Positions 1-7,759 of a DNA stretch of 32,609 nucleotides are shown here, in pieces (the first letter of the stretch is position 1; each line of letters begins with the position of its first letter). The position numbers and the translations under genes were made by a program. The DNA is taken from positions 1-32,609 of the IMG/VR virus record IMGVR_UViG_3300032205_000012, one strand, 5' to 3'. Source of the DNA: a virus. The notes beneath the pieces are model-generated. The model ran no database searches and was not told where the DNA came from. It saw nothing but the letters and a program-made list of their open reading frames with translations.

Positions 1-384
1 GGAGACCATGATCTTCCCGGTCGTGGTGATCTTCGAGTAGGTCCCGTAGAAGCGGGCCTGAAGGCCCGTTTCCGGGGTTCCTGCCGCATCCGTCCGGATG
101 TACTGGGTCGACGTGTTCTCGTTCGTGATTGCCCAGCCGTCGGCCGTGAAGGAGCGCCCCGTCGTGTTGGAGTAGGTTGTCAGCGTCGCCGGAGCCTGCC
201 GCTGCGCGAACCAGAAGCCTCCGTTCCGGAGGAGGTTCTGAAGACTGCGGGCCGAGAGGATTTGCAAGACGCCCTTGTCGTCGAGCGAGTAGGGGCGCCG
301 GTTGACGTTCTCGACGCCGTCCAGGTTCTTGTTGGCGGCGGGCGTCGCGCCCTGCGCCTGCTGCGTGCGGAGATTGAAGCTCAT
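1..384 (-). CDS. Fibre/spike-like particle protein, N-terminal part (cut by window edge)
   Basis: The ATG is at 384-382 and the frame stays open to base 1, giving 128 residues with the C-terminus missing. Residues about 47-58 read LRNGGFWFAQRQ, followed further on by FTADGWAI. This NGGF/WxxRQ...TADGW pattern is typical of carbohydrate-binding-like beta domains at the distal ends of phage tail fibres. The gene begins 1 nt after the stop of the upstream gene (386-832), so the two are probably translated together. I infer a role in host attachment or as an exposed appendage. Whether the appendage is a tail fibre or a vertex spike cannot be told here. Confidence 0.7.
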   Translation of the reverse strand, partial: MSFNLRTQQAQGATPAANKNLDGVENVNRRPYSLDDKGVLQILSARSLQNLLRNGGFWFAQRQAPATLTTYSNTTGRSFTADGWAITNENTSTQYIRTDAAGTPETGLQARFYGTYSKITTTGKIMVS

Positions 385-385
385 T

Positions 386-832
386 TTAGCCGACCTCCAG
401 AATGGCGCCCGCGCGGATCTCACATGTCCGCCCGGCCGCGATCTCGTGCGTCCCCGAGACGTACATCGTTGAGTTCTCCGGGACGACGACATCGTTTCCA
501 GAGACGAGGTTTCTTGCCGGAGTCGTGACCCCTTGAGCCCCGGCGAAGTCCAGGAACACGTCCTTCGTCCCCGCCGAGAAGTTGACCGCCGCATCGGCGT
601 TCGACGAGGCCAGCACCTTCGTCCGCGTCAGGCTGTTCGCGCCGGAATTGTAGGTCCCGTAGCCAACCTCCCATTCTGAGAGCGACTGGTGGACGATCGC
701 GTAGAAGACCGTGTCCTGGTCGGCGCAGGCCGCCGAGAACGCCTGAAAGTTTGCGACGGCTCCGGCAAGGGCGATGTCGCCGGTTCCGGTCGAGATCGAG
801 GTCTCCCGGACGCGGTCGTCGATGACCCACAT
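386..832 (-). CDS. Phage particle protein with N-terminal DRVRETS motif
   Basis: A 148-residue protein. Residues about 5-11 read DRVRETS and are followed by a Gly/Thr-rich stretch, then WEVGYGTY and KVLASSNAD. This arrangement recurs in small appendage proteins of many phages. The C-terminus ends with the beta-like repeat EIRAGAILEVG, common at the ends of fibre-associated proteins. It sits between other predicted appendage genes on the same strand. Placement in a virion appendage is well supported by the pattern. Its exact role (adaptor, chaperone or fibre base) is not known. Confidence 0.65.
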   Translation of the reverse strand: MWVIDDRVRETSISTGTGDIALAGAVANFQAFSAACADQDTVFYAIVHQSLSEWEVGYGTYNSGANSLTRTKVLASSNADAAVNFSAGTKDVFLDFAGAQGVTTPARNLVSGNDVVVPENSTMYVSGTHEIAAGRTCEIRAGAILEVG

Positions 833-838
833 TCCAGA

Positions 839-1009
839 CTAGACCTTGCTCGCTCCGCGGCCCTTGTCGCCGACGCCGACGTCGGTCGCCGGGGCGGACG
901 GCTTCGGATCCTTCGGCAGCGGAACCTCGGCGAAGGACCAGCCGGACTCGACGGGGACCTTCGCGATCTCATTTCCGGACCGGTCCTTGATGATGAGCAG
1001 ATGCGACAT
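839..1009 (-). CDS. Small protein of unknown function in the appendage cluster
   Basis: A 56-residue protein starting MSHLLIIKDRSG at 1009. The start was chosen because longer upstream readings would run into the preceding gene (1027-1581). The N-terminal half looks like two short beta strands (LLIIKD, EIAKVPV). The tail is rich in Pro, Lys and Gly. It lies between two appendage-type genes in the same direction, so it may be a small accessory particle protein. I do not recognise a family. Confidence 0.55.
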   Translation of the reverse strand: MSHLLIIKDRSGNEIAKVPVESGWSFAEVPLPKDPKPSAPATDVGVGDKGRGASKV

Positions 1010-1026
1010 TGACGGTCTCCTTCTTC

Positions 1027-1581
1027 CTACGAAAGCGTAAAGCTGAACGTGAGTCTCCAGGTCTGTCCGCTCGTCTTCGTTCCCTGCGTCGACGTTGCCC
1101 GGTCCATCATGACTCCGGCGGACGAGGCATTGAAGACGGCGAACTCGTTCCAGGCGTAGTTCGCGTCGGAGCCGGTGAAGTCGCTCTGCCACTGCTCGAG
1201 ACCGTTCGCCGGGGCGTTCGGGTAGCTGGCGTTCATCGCCTTCCGGAGCTTGTTCGTCGCGGCCTGAAGATCGGTCTGCGAGACCGCCGGGGCCGTGGAC
1301 GAATCGCCGACGCCGAGGTAGGCGTTCGCATTCGAGAAGGCCGTACCGCCCTGCGCGGTGACGAGTTTCCAGACTTCGGCGAGGCCGGTATTGACGAAGA
1401 TATTGTGGAAGGGCTTCCCGCGGTCGAAGAGCTTCCCGTTCTCGTCGAAACGGTCGATCTGGAAGAGGCCGACCGCCTTTCCCTGCTCCATGATTGCGTC
1501 GAGGTCCTTCAGGCGTCCTTCCTTGAGGAGCTTGAAGAAGGCGGCGACGCCGCGGGCGTGTTCCCGAAAACTTTCGATCAT
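1027..1581 (-). CDS. Phage appendage-type structural protein (184 aa)
   Basis: The start at 1581 (MIESFREHARG) overlaps the upstream stop by one base (TAATG), a classic coupling signal. The N-terminal 50 residues are helical. The remainder carries AYLGVGDSST, LRKAMNASYP, WNEFAVFNA and a beta-rich ending RLTFSFTLS. That set of blocks recurs in hypothetical phage proteins encoded beside tail-fibre genes. I infer a virion surface or appendage component. No enzymatic motif is visible. Confidence 0.65.
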   Translation of the reverse strand: MIESFREHARGVAAFFKLLKEGRLKDLDAIMEQGKAVGLFQIDRFDENGKLFDRGKPFHNIFVNTGLAEVWKLVTAQGGTAFSNANAYLGVGDSSTAPAVSQTDLQAATNKLRKAMNASYPNAPANGLEQWQSDFTGSDANYAWNEFAVFNASSAGVMMDRATSTQGTKTSGQTWRLTFSFTLS

Positions 1582-2036
1582 TAGAACCTCTCGCTCTGGA
1601 GTACCTGACCCTGCGCCTCTATCGGCACTCTCCCGGGCGGACAGGCCCAGAAGACTCTGACCGACGGCCAGCCCGCCGTCGAGGTCACTTCCATCACGTT
1701 CCATCCCCGGTTCCGGTAGTCATCGAGCTGCTGGTACATCGTCGTCTCGTTCCCGGGGGTCTCGGCGATCCGGACGCACTGCTCGCCCGCGATCACCGGC
1801 CGCGGCGCGATCGTCGGGTCCAGGTCCCGCCGGAGCGAGCGCATCTGCTGGATCCCCAGGCCGTCCCGGCAGGTCCCGCAGCAGTCCCTCCCGTTGCAAC
1901 CCAGCCCCCCGCGGAGCGCGACGCGGTCGACGGCACGCCGGACGATGGCGCCTGCGACCGACGGATGCCAGCCCAGCTCGACGAGCACCCGCTGCGCGTC
2001 GATCGTGGCCCGGTACTGTCCGGCGGTCAGGGACAC
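1581..2036 (-). CDS. Unknown protein with a Cys cluster
   Basis: A 151-residue protein. Residues about 47-57 contain CNGRDCCGTCR, four cysteines in eleven residues, which could bind a metal or form disulfides. The C-terminal third has short beta-like segments (WNVMEVTSTAGW, VRVFWACPPG). It overlaps the next gene by one base and follows the acidic protein by 2 nt, so it is part of the same operon. I do not recognise the family. Confidence 0.6.
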   Translation of the reverse strand: MSLTAGQYRATIDAQRVLVELGWHPSVAGAIVRRAVDRVALRGGLGCNGRDCCGTCRDGLGIQQMRSLRRDLDPTIAPRPVIAGEQCVRIAETPGNETTMYQQLDDYRNRGWNVMEVTSTAGWPSVRVFWACPPGRVPIEAQGQVLQSERF

Positions 2037-2038
2037 GG

Positions 2039-2458
2039 CTACTCGGCCTCCTCGGTCTCGGCGTCTTCCTCCTCGCTCTCCTCTTCCTCTTCTTCCTCGT
2101 CGCCGGAGGCATCGTCCACGATCTCATCCCAGTCCTTGTCGAGCTCCTCTTCCTCCTCGTCGTCGTAGTAGTCGACGCTGACGAAGCCCTGCTCGTTCTC
2201 GACCAGGATCGCCCCGTAGGAGTCGAGGACCATGTCCTTCTCCTCCTGGGTCAGGGTGTCGTTGTTTTCCGCGGCGATCCGCTCGACTTCCTTCAGAGCC
2301 TCCTCGTCGCCGAGCTCGATGCTGTCGGCCGAGAAGCCGACCTCGGAGACGTCGCCGCAGGTCTGGTCGCCCATCCCTTCCAGGACCATGCTGTGAATAT
2401 AGCTGTCCAGGATCGTGTTGTACTTCCCCGGACCGTAGCGCCTGATGCCTTTGGACAT
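2039..2458 (-). CDS. Acidic protein with a Glu/Asp-rich tail
   Basis: A 139-residue protein beginning MSKGIRRYGPGKYNT. The first 100 residues are of mixed composition. From about residue 100 nearly every residue is Glu or Asp (EEEEEL, then EEEEEESEEEDAETEEAE at the end). Such tails occur in DNA mimics, chaperones for basic proteins and scaffolding proteins. The same virus encodes an extremely Arg-rich protein at 13470-14567, so a partner or counter-ion role is conceivable but unproven. It starts 1 nt after the stop of 2460-2720. Confidence 0.6.
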   Translation of the reverse strand: MSKGIRRYGPGKYNTILDSYIHSMVLEGMGDQTCGDVSEVGFSADSIELGDEEALKEVERIAAENNDTLTQEEKDMVLDSYGAILVENEQGFVSVDYYDDEEEEELDKDWDEIVDDASGDEEEEEEESEEEDAETEEAE

Positions 2459-2459
2459 C

Positions 2460-2720
2460 CTATCCTCCCGTCACGAGATTCCGGATCCAGCCGACCGCCG
2501 ACAGCAGCGAACCGGCCCCCATAAGCGACGCGCCGGACCAGCCGACGCCCGCGTCCTTCGGCCGACGCGCCGTCACGAAGCGCGTCGGATTCGACCGGGC
2601 CGCCCGGACGACCGCGGCGACGCCGATCCGGATCGCCTGCGGCTTCGTCAGACCGTCGTCGTGATGGAGATGGTAGGCGTACTCGGCCGCCACGTCGATC
2701 GCCGCGGACAGTCTGTTCAT
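2460..2720 (-). CDS. Small protein with an Asn-Pro motif and hydrophobic C-terminus
   Basis: An 86-residue protein. The N-terminal 40 residues look helical (AAIDVAAEYAYHLHH). Then comes RAARSNPTRF, an Asn-Pro motif in a basic context like those repeated in the proteins at 13470-14567 and 14572-17334. Residues about 64-78 (GASLMGAGSLLSAVG) could insert in a membrane. It begins 1 nt after the glycosyltransferase stop. Function unknown; a membrane-associated virion component is plausible. Confidence 0.55.
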   Translation of the reverse strand: MNRLSAAIDVAAEYAYHLHHDDGLTKPQAIRIGVAAVVRAARSNPTRFVTARRPKDAGVGWSGASLMGAGSLLSAVGWIRNLVTGG

Positions 2721-2721
2721 G

Positions 2722-4071
2722 CTACAGAATCAGACGGCGGGCCGACTCGGTCGGCGCCGTCCGCTCCTTCCTGGGTTTGTCCTTCGTGAGGTCGACGACG
2801 ACGTCGGACCACTGCCCGGCCTTGCTCAGACCCATGCAGCGGTTCCGCATGACCCAGTCGAGGCAGAGCCGCCCCATCGCGTCCCGCTCGTCGCGCGTCC
2901 GGTCGACCATCCGCCGGAGAGCCTCGGCCCAGCCGTCGTCCGGGACGATCTCGGCCGGGAAGCCCGCCTCGACCATCGACGGGTACTCGGCGGCCGGGGA
3001 GCACAGGACCGGGTACCCGGCGCTGGCGTACTCGAGTCCCTTCAGGCCGGACTTGCCGGAGTTGAACTCGTTGTTTTCGAGCGGGACGATCCCGAAGTCC
3101 GCCGAGATCTCGGCGAGCTCGTCGTGGTACTCCTCGAAGTCGACGGGCTTCTTCAGGTCGATCCACTTGTAGCAGTCCGCCAGGAGCTCCGGCAGGCGCT
3201 CGCCGAAGAGCGTGAAGCGGACCTTGCCGTCGCGTTCCTTCAGCAGGTCCCGGATCGCCGGGGCGACGATCGCGAGGTCCCGCTTGTGCGTCGCGGATCC
3301 GGCCCAGAGGATCCGGACGAAGGACGGGTCCGGCGGGTGGCGGCGCGGGGCGACGTTCGCCGTCACCATGTTCGGCAGGATCCGGACGGGCTTCCCGTAC
3401 TTCTGGGCGATGTGCCGGGCCAGGGGCTCGGTCGTCACCGTGACGAGGTCAGCGAGACCGATGATCTCGGCAATCTCGGCCTGCTTCCGTTCGGTCCCGT
3501 AGACGGTCTTCGCCTGATTCTCGTCGGGGATCGCGTCCAGGCGATCGTCGATGTCGTAGACGATCCGGACCCCCTCGGCCTTGACCTGCCGGACGATCTC
3601 GTTCAGGAGGCGCTCGGCGAGGAGCTGGATCCAGAGGACGTCGTACCGGAGGACCTTCGCGGGGTCGACCTTCGAGGTCCAGTTCGAGATGACCCGGCCG
3701 CCCTCGTTCATGATGTCGGCGGGGAGCATCGCGCGGTAGTAGGCCGCGGCGGTCACTCCGGCCGGGATGAAGAGGACGGAGGGGAGATTCGGCTTGTTGA
3801 AGACGTTCTCGAGGAAGGCGTCCTCGGCGGCGTGCCGGAGCTCCAGGACGTCGATGATCCCGTACAGCTTCCGACTGCCCCAGCGGATCGCGATCGTCTG
3901 GGCGACCTTGTGGGCCTCCTGGAAGATCTCCGCCGAGACCGTGATGGACCGGTTCTCGAAGGTGACGCGGACGCCGTCGTCAGACTGGGATGCCTGACCG
4001 CCTGACCAGAGTCGCACGGCGACCTCCGGCACGGTCCGGATCATGTCGATGAGCTGTGTCTTGGGTGGCAT
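2722..4071 (-). CDS. GT4-like glycosyltransferase
   Basis: A 449-residue protein with the GT-B fold layout of family GT4. The N-terminal Rossmann half includes RIVYDIDDRLD (about 169-179). The C-terminal half begins RILWAGSATHKRD (253-265) and has the donor-site region NSGKSGLKGLEYASAGYPVL (337-356), where GT4 enzymes bind the sugar nucleotide. GT4 enzymes move an activated sugar to an acceptor. The donor and acceptor here are unknown. Within a late structural operon it may glycosylate virion proteins or alter host surface glycans. The strong SD (AAGGAGAGAGGT) and the promoter at 4122-4150 suggest its own transcript start. Confidence 0.85.
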   Translation of the reverse strand: MPPKTQLIDMIRTVPEVAVRLWSGGQASQSDDGVRVTFENRSITVSAEIFQEAHKVAQTIAIRWGSRKLYGIIDVLELRHAAEDAFLENVFNKPNLPSVLFIPAGVTAAAYYRAMLPADIMNEGGRVISNWTSKVDPAKVLRYDVLWIQLLAERLLNEIVRQVKAEGVRIVYDIDDRLDAIPDENQAKTVYGTERKQAEIAEIIGLADLVTVTTEPLARHIAQKYGKPVRILPNMVTANVAPRRHPPDPSFVRILWAGSATHKRDLAIVAPAIRDLLKERDGKVRFTLFGERLPELLADCYKWIDLKKPVDFEEYHDELAEISADFGIVPLENNEFNSGKSGLKGLEYASAGYPVLCSPAAEYPSMVEAGFPAEIVPDDGWAEALRRMVDRTRDERDAMGRLCLDWVMRNRCMGLSKAGQWSDVVVDLTKDKPRKERTAPTESARRLIL

Positions 4072-4095
4072 ACCTCTCTCCTTCCTTCTTCCTGA

Positions 4096-4112
4096 GCCCG
4101 GCCCCTCCGGGC
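4096..4112 (-). other. Leader hairpin of the glycosyltransferase transcript
   Basis: GCCCGG (4096-4101) and CCGGGC (4107-4112) pair perfectly around a 5-nt loop. The hairpin lies between the predicted promoter at 4122-4150 and the SD of the gene starting at 4071. No U-tract follows on the minus strand, so it is not a standard terminator. It could protect the 5' end of the transcript. Confidence 0.35.
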
Positions 4113-4121
4113 GTTCAAATG

Positions 4122-4150
4122 ATTCTACTTCCGTCCGGTCAAATTGTCAT
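4122..4150 (-). promoter_or_regulatory. Predicted sigma70-type promoter for the glycosyltransferase/appendage genes
   Basis: Read on the minus strand, ATGACA (4150-4145) is separated by exactly 17 nt from TAGAAT (4127-4122). Each hexamer differs from consensus at one base. It lies in the 82-nt gap between 4154-4939 and 2722-4071, pointing at the glycosyltransferase. The -10 TAGAAT recurs at 8327-8332, which may mark a common promoter type in this arm. Confidence 0.5.
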
Positions 4151-4153
4151 CAC

Positions 4154-4939
4154 CTACCAGAGGTGGGCGGCCTTCGCGACCGTCACGGTGCCCGCGGCGA
4201 CCCCCAGCCAGACGTACCAGGGGAGATCCAGCGAGAGCTTCGGCAGGCCGCCGGGTCGACCCATATCGGAGATCTGCTTGCCGAGGACCTTCTGGTAGGC
4301 GTTCGCAGCGAGCAGGTCGGTCGTGTTCTTCAGGTCGTCCCGGACGGCGATCAGGATCGCGTCGATCGGGTCGGTCCGGTTCCACTGGTACGGCGGGACG
4401 CCGCCGCGCACGGAGACGGCCCAGTCCGTCCAGTCATTGTAGAGACCCTCGACGGCGTTCCGGATCGACATCCGGCCCGCGTCGTCCTCGGTCGCGGCGA
4501 GCTGGGAGATCAGGGTCCGGTGGGCGTTCTGGAAGTCGTTGCCCTTCGACTGGACGTCCGCGAGCGTCGGCCCGGCGGTGGCGTCGTCGCCGAGGCCGGA
4601 GCGGTACCCCGTACCCACCCCGTGCTTCGACGCGGCGACGCTGTGCCTCGACACGACTCCGTGCTTGACGATCCGGTGCTTCGCGCGGGCGACGAGGACC
4701 CGGGCGCGTTCGGGGTGGACGCCCCGCCGGACCATCGACTTGACGAGGTCCGCCGACGGGTCGCCGAGTCCGGAGACCGGCCGCTCGTACGCCGGGGCGA
4801 CCTGCATGTACCCGGCCGCCCGGTTGTGGAACTGGTTCATGCCGTCGGGGATGAGCGTCGCCGTCGTGACGTACGTCACGGGACGCTTCAGGAGGACCCG
4901 CGTGGTTCCGTGGCCCCGGGGCCAGATTTTCGTCGTCAT
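4154..4939 (-). CDS. C-terminally membrane-anchored protein (261 aa), unknown
   Basis: The protein starts MTTKIWPRGHG. Residues about 60-115 are basic with several His (KHRIVKHGVVSRHSVAASKHG). The middle is helical with Trp-rich WTDWAVSV. The last 22 residues, PWYVWLGVAAGTVTVAKAAH and two more, form a single Gly/Ala-rich membrane segment with no sequence behind it. This tail-anchor layout is shared with the next two upstream proteins and with 17608-19233. I infer a protein fixed in a viral or host membrane with its bulk on one side. No family recognised. Confidence 0.65.
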   Translation of the reverse strand: MTTKIWPRGHGTTRVLLKRPVTYVTTATLIPDGMNQFHNRAAGYMQVAPAYERPVSGLGDPSADLVKSMVRRGVHPERARVLVARAKHRIVKHGVVSRHSVAASKHGVGTGYRSGLGDDATAGPTLADVQSKGNDFQNAHRTLISQLAATEDDAGRMSIRNAVEGLYNDWTDWAVSVRGGVPPYQWNRTDPIDAILIAVRDDLKNTTDLLAANAYQKVLGKQISDMGRPGGLPKLSLDLPWYVWLGVAAGTVTVAKAAHLW

Positions 4940-4951
4940 CGTTCAGTCCCT

Positions 4952-5581
4952 CTAGTTGTGCGAGAATGCGAAGATTCCGCCCACGACCGCCGCAGCCGCG
5001 CCGGTACCGAGCACCCACGCCGGGATCCCGGCGATTTTCGCCTGCGCGGCCTGACCAATTTCGGAGAGTGGTGCGTTAGTCGACGGATCGACCGGCTGGC
5101 CGGTCGCCGGATCCGCCTTCAGACCTTGTGCGGTCGCATTCTGGATCAGGGCGCTCTTCATGGCGATCGACTGGGAGTTCGCGACGATCTGGGCTTCCTG
5201 GAGCCGGATCTGCGCGAGCTGCTTCGCGGCAGTCGTCTGGATCTTCGCACCCCAGATCGCCCCGACGGCTCCGGCGAGCGCACCCGCCAGCGAGGAGATC
5301 CCGCCGATGTCCGACATGTCGACCGCGGACATACCGGCGGACCGCTGCGCCCGCCGGATCGCCCCGATGTCGACGACCGAGCGCGCGAAGGCCCGGACGT
5401 TCGGGAAGAGCGCCGGACCGGACTCGCCCCGCAGGCCGCGGGCGACGTCGCGATTGACGATCGCCGTGAACTGTCCCTTCGTCAGGCCGCCGCCCTGAAC
5501 CGCCGCGGCGACGGCGGGCTGCTTCAGGTCCTCGGCGAAGGCGGTCGCCAGGGCGTTCGCGTAGGCAGCGGTGCGGTCCAT
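4952..5581 (-). CDS. Small membrane protein with two hydrophobic segments (209 aa)
   Basis: The first 90 residues are helical and Ala-rich. Residues about 94-112 (GGISSLAGALAGAVGAIWG) form a glycine-zipper-like hydrophobic stretch. A helical linker rich in Gln and Ala follows. The C-terminus is a second membrane segment (IPAWVLGTGAAAAVVGGIFA and four more residues). It starts 3 nt after the stop of the next protein (5585-6670), which has a similar layout. Likely a membrane component of the particle or of genome delivery. No family recognised. Confidence 0.65.
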   Translation of the reverse strand: MDRTAAYANALATAFAEDLKQPAVAAAVQGGGLTKGQFTAIVNRDVARGLRGESGPALFPNVRAFARSVVDIGAIRRAQRSAGMSAVDMSDIGGISSLAGALAGAVGAIWGAKIQTTAAKQLAQIRLQEAQIVANSQSIAMKSALIQNATAQGLKADPATGQPVDPSTNAPLSEIGQAAQAKIAGIPAWVLGTGAAAAVVGGIFAFSHN

Positions 5582-5584
5582 CGA

Positions 5585-6670
5585 CTACCTGCCCTTCTTT
5601 CCGGATGCAGCGACAACGACGGCACCACCAGCCAGGAGCATCCAGAAGAGACCGGATCCACCGCTTGCCGGAGCAGGAGCCGGAGCGGGAGGTACGGTAG
5701 CCGCCGAGCCGGTCGTGTCGGGGGCTGCCCCCGGAACCGGAACCGGCGCGGACGAGGACGAAGTGTCGGGAGGAGATGGAGGTGCGTAATCCCCTCCGGG
5801 CGCGGGGTTTCCTCCGTAGGCCGTACCGCCCGCGACGATCCCGGACGGTCCGGCCGCCTGTTCGGCGGCAGCGAACGCTGCCTGCGTCGCGGTTCCGACG
5901 ACCTGCTGCTGTGCGGCGACGGCCTCCGGGGTCGGCTGGAGAGTCCCGGCAGAGGCACGCTCGATCAGGTCGACCTTCTGGTCGAGCGTCAGGGAGTTCC
6001 ACCTCGCCTGATCGTACCCGGCAGCCAGGAAGATCTCGGTGTTCTGGGCGTAGACGCCGTCGGCCTGTGACATGACCTGCGCGTTCTGTCGGTTTACTTC
6101 CCCCTGCATGACGGCGGCCTCGGCCTTACCGGCACGCTTCGCCTTGTCGGCGTCGATCTTCATCGCCCGGAGCTTGTAGGCCGTCGTCAGGACCGCCGCG
6201 GCGGCCAGCGAGGCGCCGCCCGTGAACGGTGAGAGCACGGCGCCCGCAACCGTGATGATGATCGGCGCGAACTTCCGGGCGACGTTCATGACCTTCTTCA
6301 GGGTCGGCTTCAGCACCTTGTAGATCGGATCGTGCTGGGCGATCTTGCTCGTGACCCTCCGGGCGGCATTGAAGACCCTCCGGTTGATCTTGACGAGCTT
6401 CTTGAAGAAGCTCTTGCCCATCCCGGCGTCGGAGAGTCCGGCGTAGTGGTGCGCCGTGGCTTCCAGAGTCGCCTGCTGGATGTTCTCGGTGATCGCATCG
6501 GCGAGGGCTCGCTCGGGGTCCCGCTGCTGAAGGATCCAGCGGATCGTGTCGTGCGAGCCCGGCTCCTGGAGCTCCTCGACAATGACCTGAAGCGACGGGC
6601 GCGAGAGTCTCCGCATCGCGGAGATCTCCGGTGCGCCGAGTCCGGCTCCAGGGGGAATGTAGACCCTCAT
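5585..6670 (-). CDS. Membrane-associated structural protein (361 aa)
   Basis: Residues about 88-135 are basic and helical (FFKKLVKINRRVF, KPTLKKVMNVARKF). They lead into a hydrophobic Gly/Ala stretch at 135-165 (PIIITVAGAVLSPFTGGASL) of the kind seen in internal virion or membrane-penetration proteins. A helical, Gln/Ala-rich region follows, then a Pro/Ser-rich flexible linker at about 270-338 that includes GGNPAPGG. The last 20 residues are a membrane segment (LFWMLLAGGAVVVAAS) ending in GKKGR. I infer an internal or membrane virion protein. The exact role is unknown. Confidence 0.65.
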   Translation of the reverse strand: MRVYIPPGAGLGAPEISAMRRLSRPSLQVIVEELQEPGSHDTIRWILQQRDPERALADAITENIQQATLEATAHHYAGLSDAGMGKSFFKKLVKINRRVFNAARRVTSKIAQHDPIYKVLKPTLKKVMNVARKFAPIIITVAGAVLSPFTGGASLAAAAVLTTAYKLRAMKIDADKAKRAGKAEAAVMQGEVNRQNAQVMSQADGVYAQNTEIFLAAGYDQARWNSLTLDQKVDLIERASAGTLQPTPEAVAAQQQVVGTATQAAFAAAEQAAGPSGIVAGGTAYGGNPAPGGDYAPPSPPDTSSSSAPVPVPGAAPDTTGSAATVPPAPAPAPASGGSGLFWMLLAGGAVVVAASGKKGR

Positions 6671-6677
6671 CTTGTCC

Positions 6678-7022
6678 TCAGATTGCGGCGATCAGTTTCG
6701 GAGCGTTCTTGAGCAGGAAGAGTCCGGCCGTCTCGACGACCTTGATGAAGGCGGCCCGCAGCTCCTTCGAGCTCACGATCACGGCGTCGGCCGCGTCGAT
6801 GAGGACGTGGGCCTTGAGGGACCGCAGGTTGCCGGGCGCCTGTGACTTCTCCTGGTCGCTGCCGTTGATGGAGAGCCACGTCTGCTTCGCGCCCTGCTCG
6901 GCGACCTCCGCCAGGAGTGCCTTGACCTCGTCCTTCTCGACGTCCATGAAGTCCTTCACGGAGTCCTTCAGGACGTCCAGGACGTCGTCCTTCAGGGACG
7001 ACCAGAGTGCGGGGTCGGCCAT
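6678..7022 (-). CDS. Small helical protein (114 aa), unknown
   Basis: The protein starts MADPALWSSLKDD at 7022 with the SD GGAGG upstream. It is almost entirely helical. The N-terminal half is acidic and amphipathic (VLDVLKDSVKDFMDVEKDEV). The C-terminus is hydrophobic (AGLFLLKNAPKLIAAI), which may touch a membrane. It lies between the lipoprotein and the membrane protein 5585-6670 on the same strand. It resembles small phage proteins near holin or spanin genes, but I cannot assign a function. Confidence 0.6.
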   Translation of the reverse strand: MADPALWSSLKDDVLDVLKDSVKDFMDVEKDEVKALLAEVAEQGAKQTWLSINGSDQEKSQAPGNLRSLKAHVLIDAADAVIVSSKELRAAFIKVVETAGLFLLKNAPKLIAAI

Positions 7023-7036
7023 ATCGTCCTCCCTAC

Positions 7037-7294
7037 TTACTTGGCGTCGGCGATCAGCTTCCGCAGCTTCGCCGTCGTGGTCTTCTCGATCTTCTTCGTG
7101 TCGGCCGTCAGCGTCGGGTCGGCGTCGACGTACTTGTCGTACTTGTTCAGGATGTCGGCGCCGGAGGGGCCGCCGTTCAGGCCCGCGTCGACGCCCGCCA
7201 CGAAGGCGGCGTTCGGGCTCCGGAACAGGGCGCACCCGCCGAGGGCGCAGACCATCACGAGCGCCAGGGTCAGTCGCGCGAGGAGCTGTTTCAC
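7037..7294 (-). CDS. Lipoprotein, candidate outer-membrane spanin subunit
   Basis: The GTG at 7294 is supported by GGAGGG 8 nt upstream and by a 4-nt GTGA overlap with the holin-like gene. The 85-residue product has a lipoprotein signal: basic start (MKQLLAR), hydrophobic core, then the lipobox ALGGC with Cys21 as the predicted lipidated residue. The mature part is about 65 residues, mostly polar and helical. In phages of diderm hosts a short lipoprotein beside a holin and a single-TM coiled-coil protein is the usual outer spanin, which helps fuse the two host membranes at lysis. The function is inferred from context. Confidence 0.7.
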   Translation of the reverse strand: MKQLLARLTLALVMVCALGGCALFRSPNAAFVAGVDAGLNGGPSGADILNKYDKYVDADPTLTADTKKIEKTTTAKLRKLIADAK

Positions 7295-7677
7295 GGTTGA
7301 GGCCCTCCATCGCCGCCCGCGGGCGGCTGCTTCTTCGGGACAAACTTCATAAGGACCGACAGGAATCCGTCGTGGAATGCGGCAGCGCCGACCGCAACGA
7401 AGATCAGGATGAGCTCGTGCAGGCCCCAGGAGTTCAGCGTGTTCGGGCCATAAACCGGCAGCAGCGCCTTCGCGGCGGACCCCAGGGCGAACGCCAGCAG
7501 GATCACGAGCACCGGCTCCCGGCCGCTGATCCTGTCCTTGAACATCGCCTTCAGACCCTCGACCAGGAAGGAGACGCCCCCGGCGATCCCGCCGTACGAC
7601 AGCAGGAACCGGAGCACGAGCTCCTTCACGGGGTCGCCCGCCTTGTCGTCGAACATCGCCAGCAGCAGGCTCGACAT
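7291..7677 (-). CDS. Holin-like membrane protein (three predicted TM segments)
   Basis: A 128-residue protein with hydrophobic segments at about 20-40 (LVLRFLLSYGGIAGGVSFLV), 54-74 (EPVLVILLAFALGSAAKALL) and 86-106 (LHELILIFVAVGAAAFHDGF), and a polar tail ending PPAGGDGGPQP. Length, topology and charged tail fit class I-like holins, which make the inner-membrane hole at lysis. The SD is GGGAGG 5 nt before the ATG. Its stop overlaps the lipoprotein start (GTGA), so both are translated in step. No endolysin was recognised nearby, so the lysis assignment rests on topology and neighbours. Confidence 0.6.
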   Translation of the reverse strand: MSSLLLAMFDDKAGDPVKELVLRFLLSYGGIAGGVSFLVEGLKAMFKDRISGREPVLVILLAFALGSAAKALLPVYGPNTLNSWGLHELILIFVAVGAAAFHDGFLSVLMKFVPKKQPPAGGDGGPQP

Positions 7678-7759
7678 GTCGCCTCCCTTGAACTTTTCCC
7701 GTCCGTCCCACGGACTTTCGGATAGATACTCGCCCGATCGCCGGATCAGAACCGCCCAG

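Noticed and set aside
2719-4005. Long open frame (428 codons) on the plus strand opposite the glycosyltransferase
   Set aside because: The minus-strand frame has clear GT4 motifs. The plus frame is a mirror product of codons ending in G or C and has no recognisable motif.
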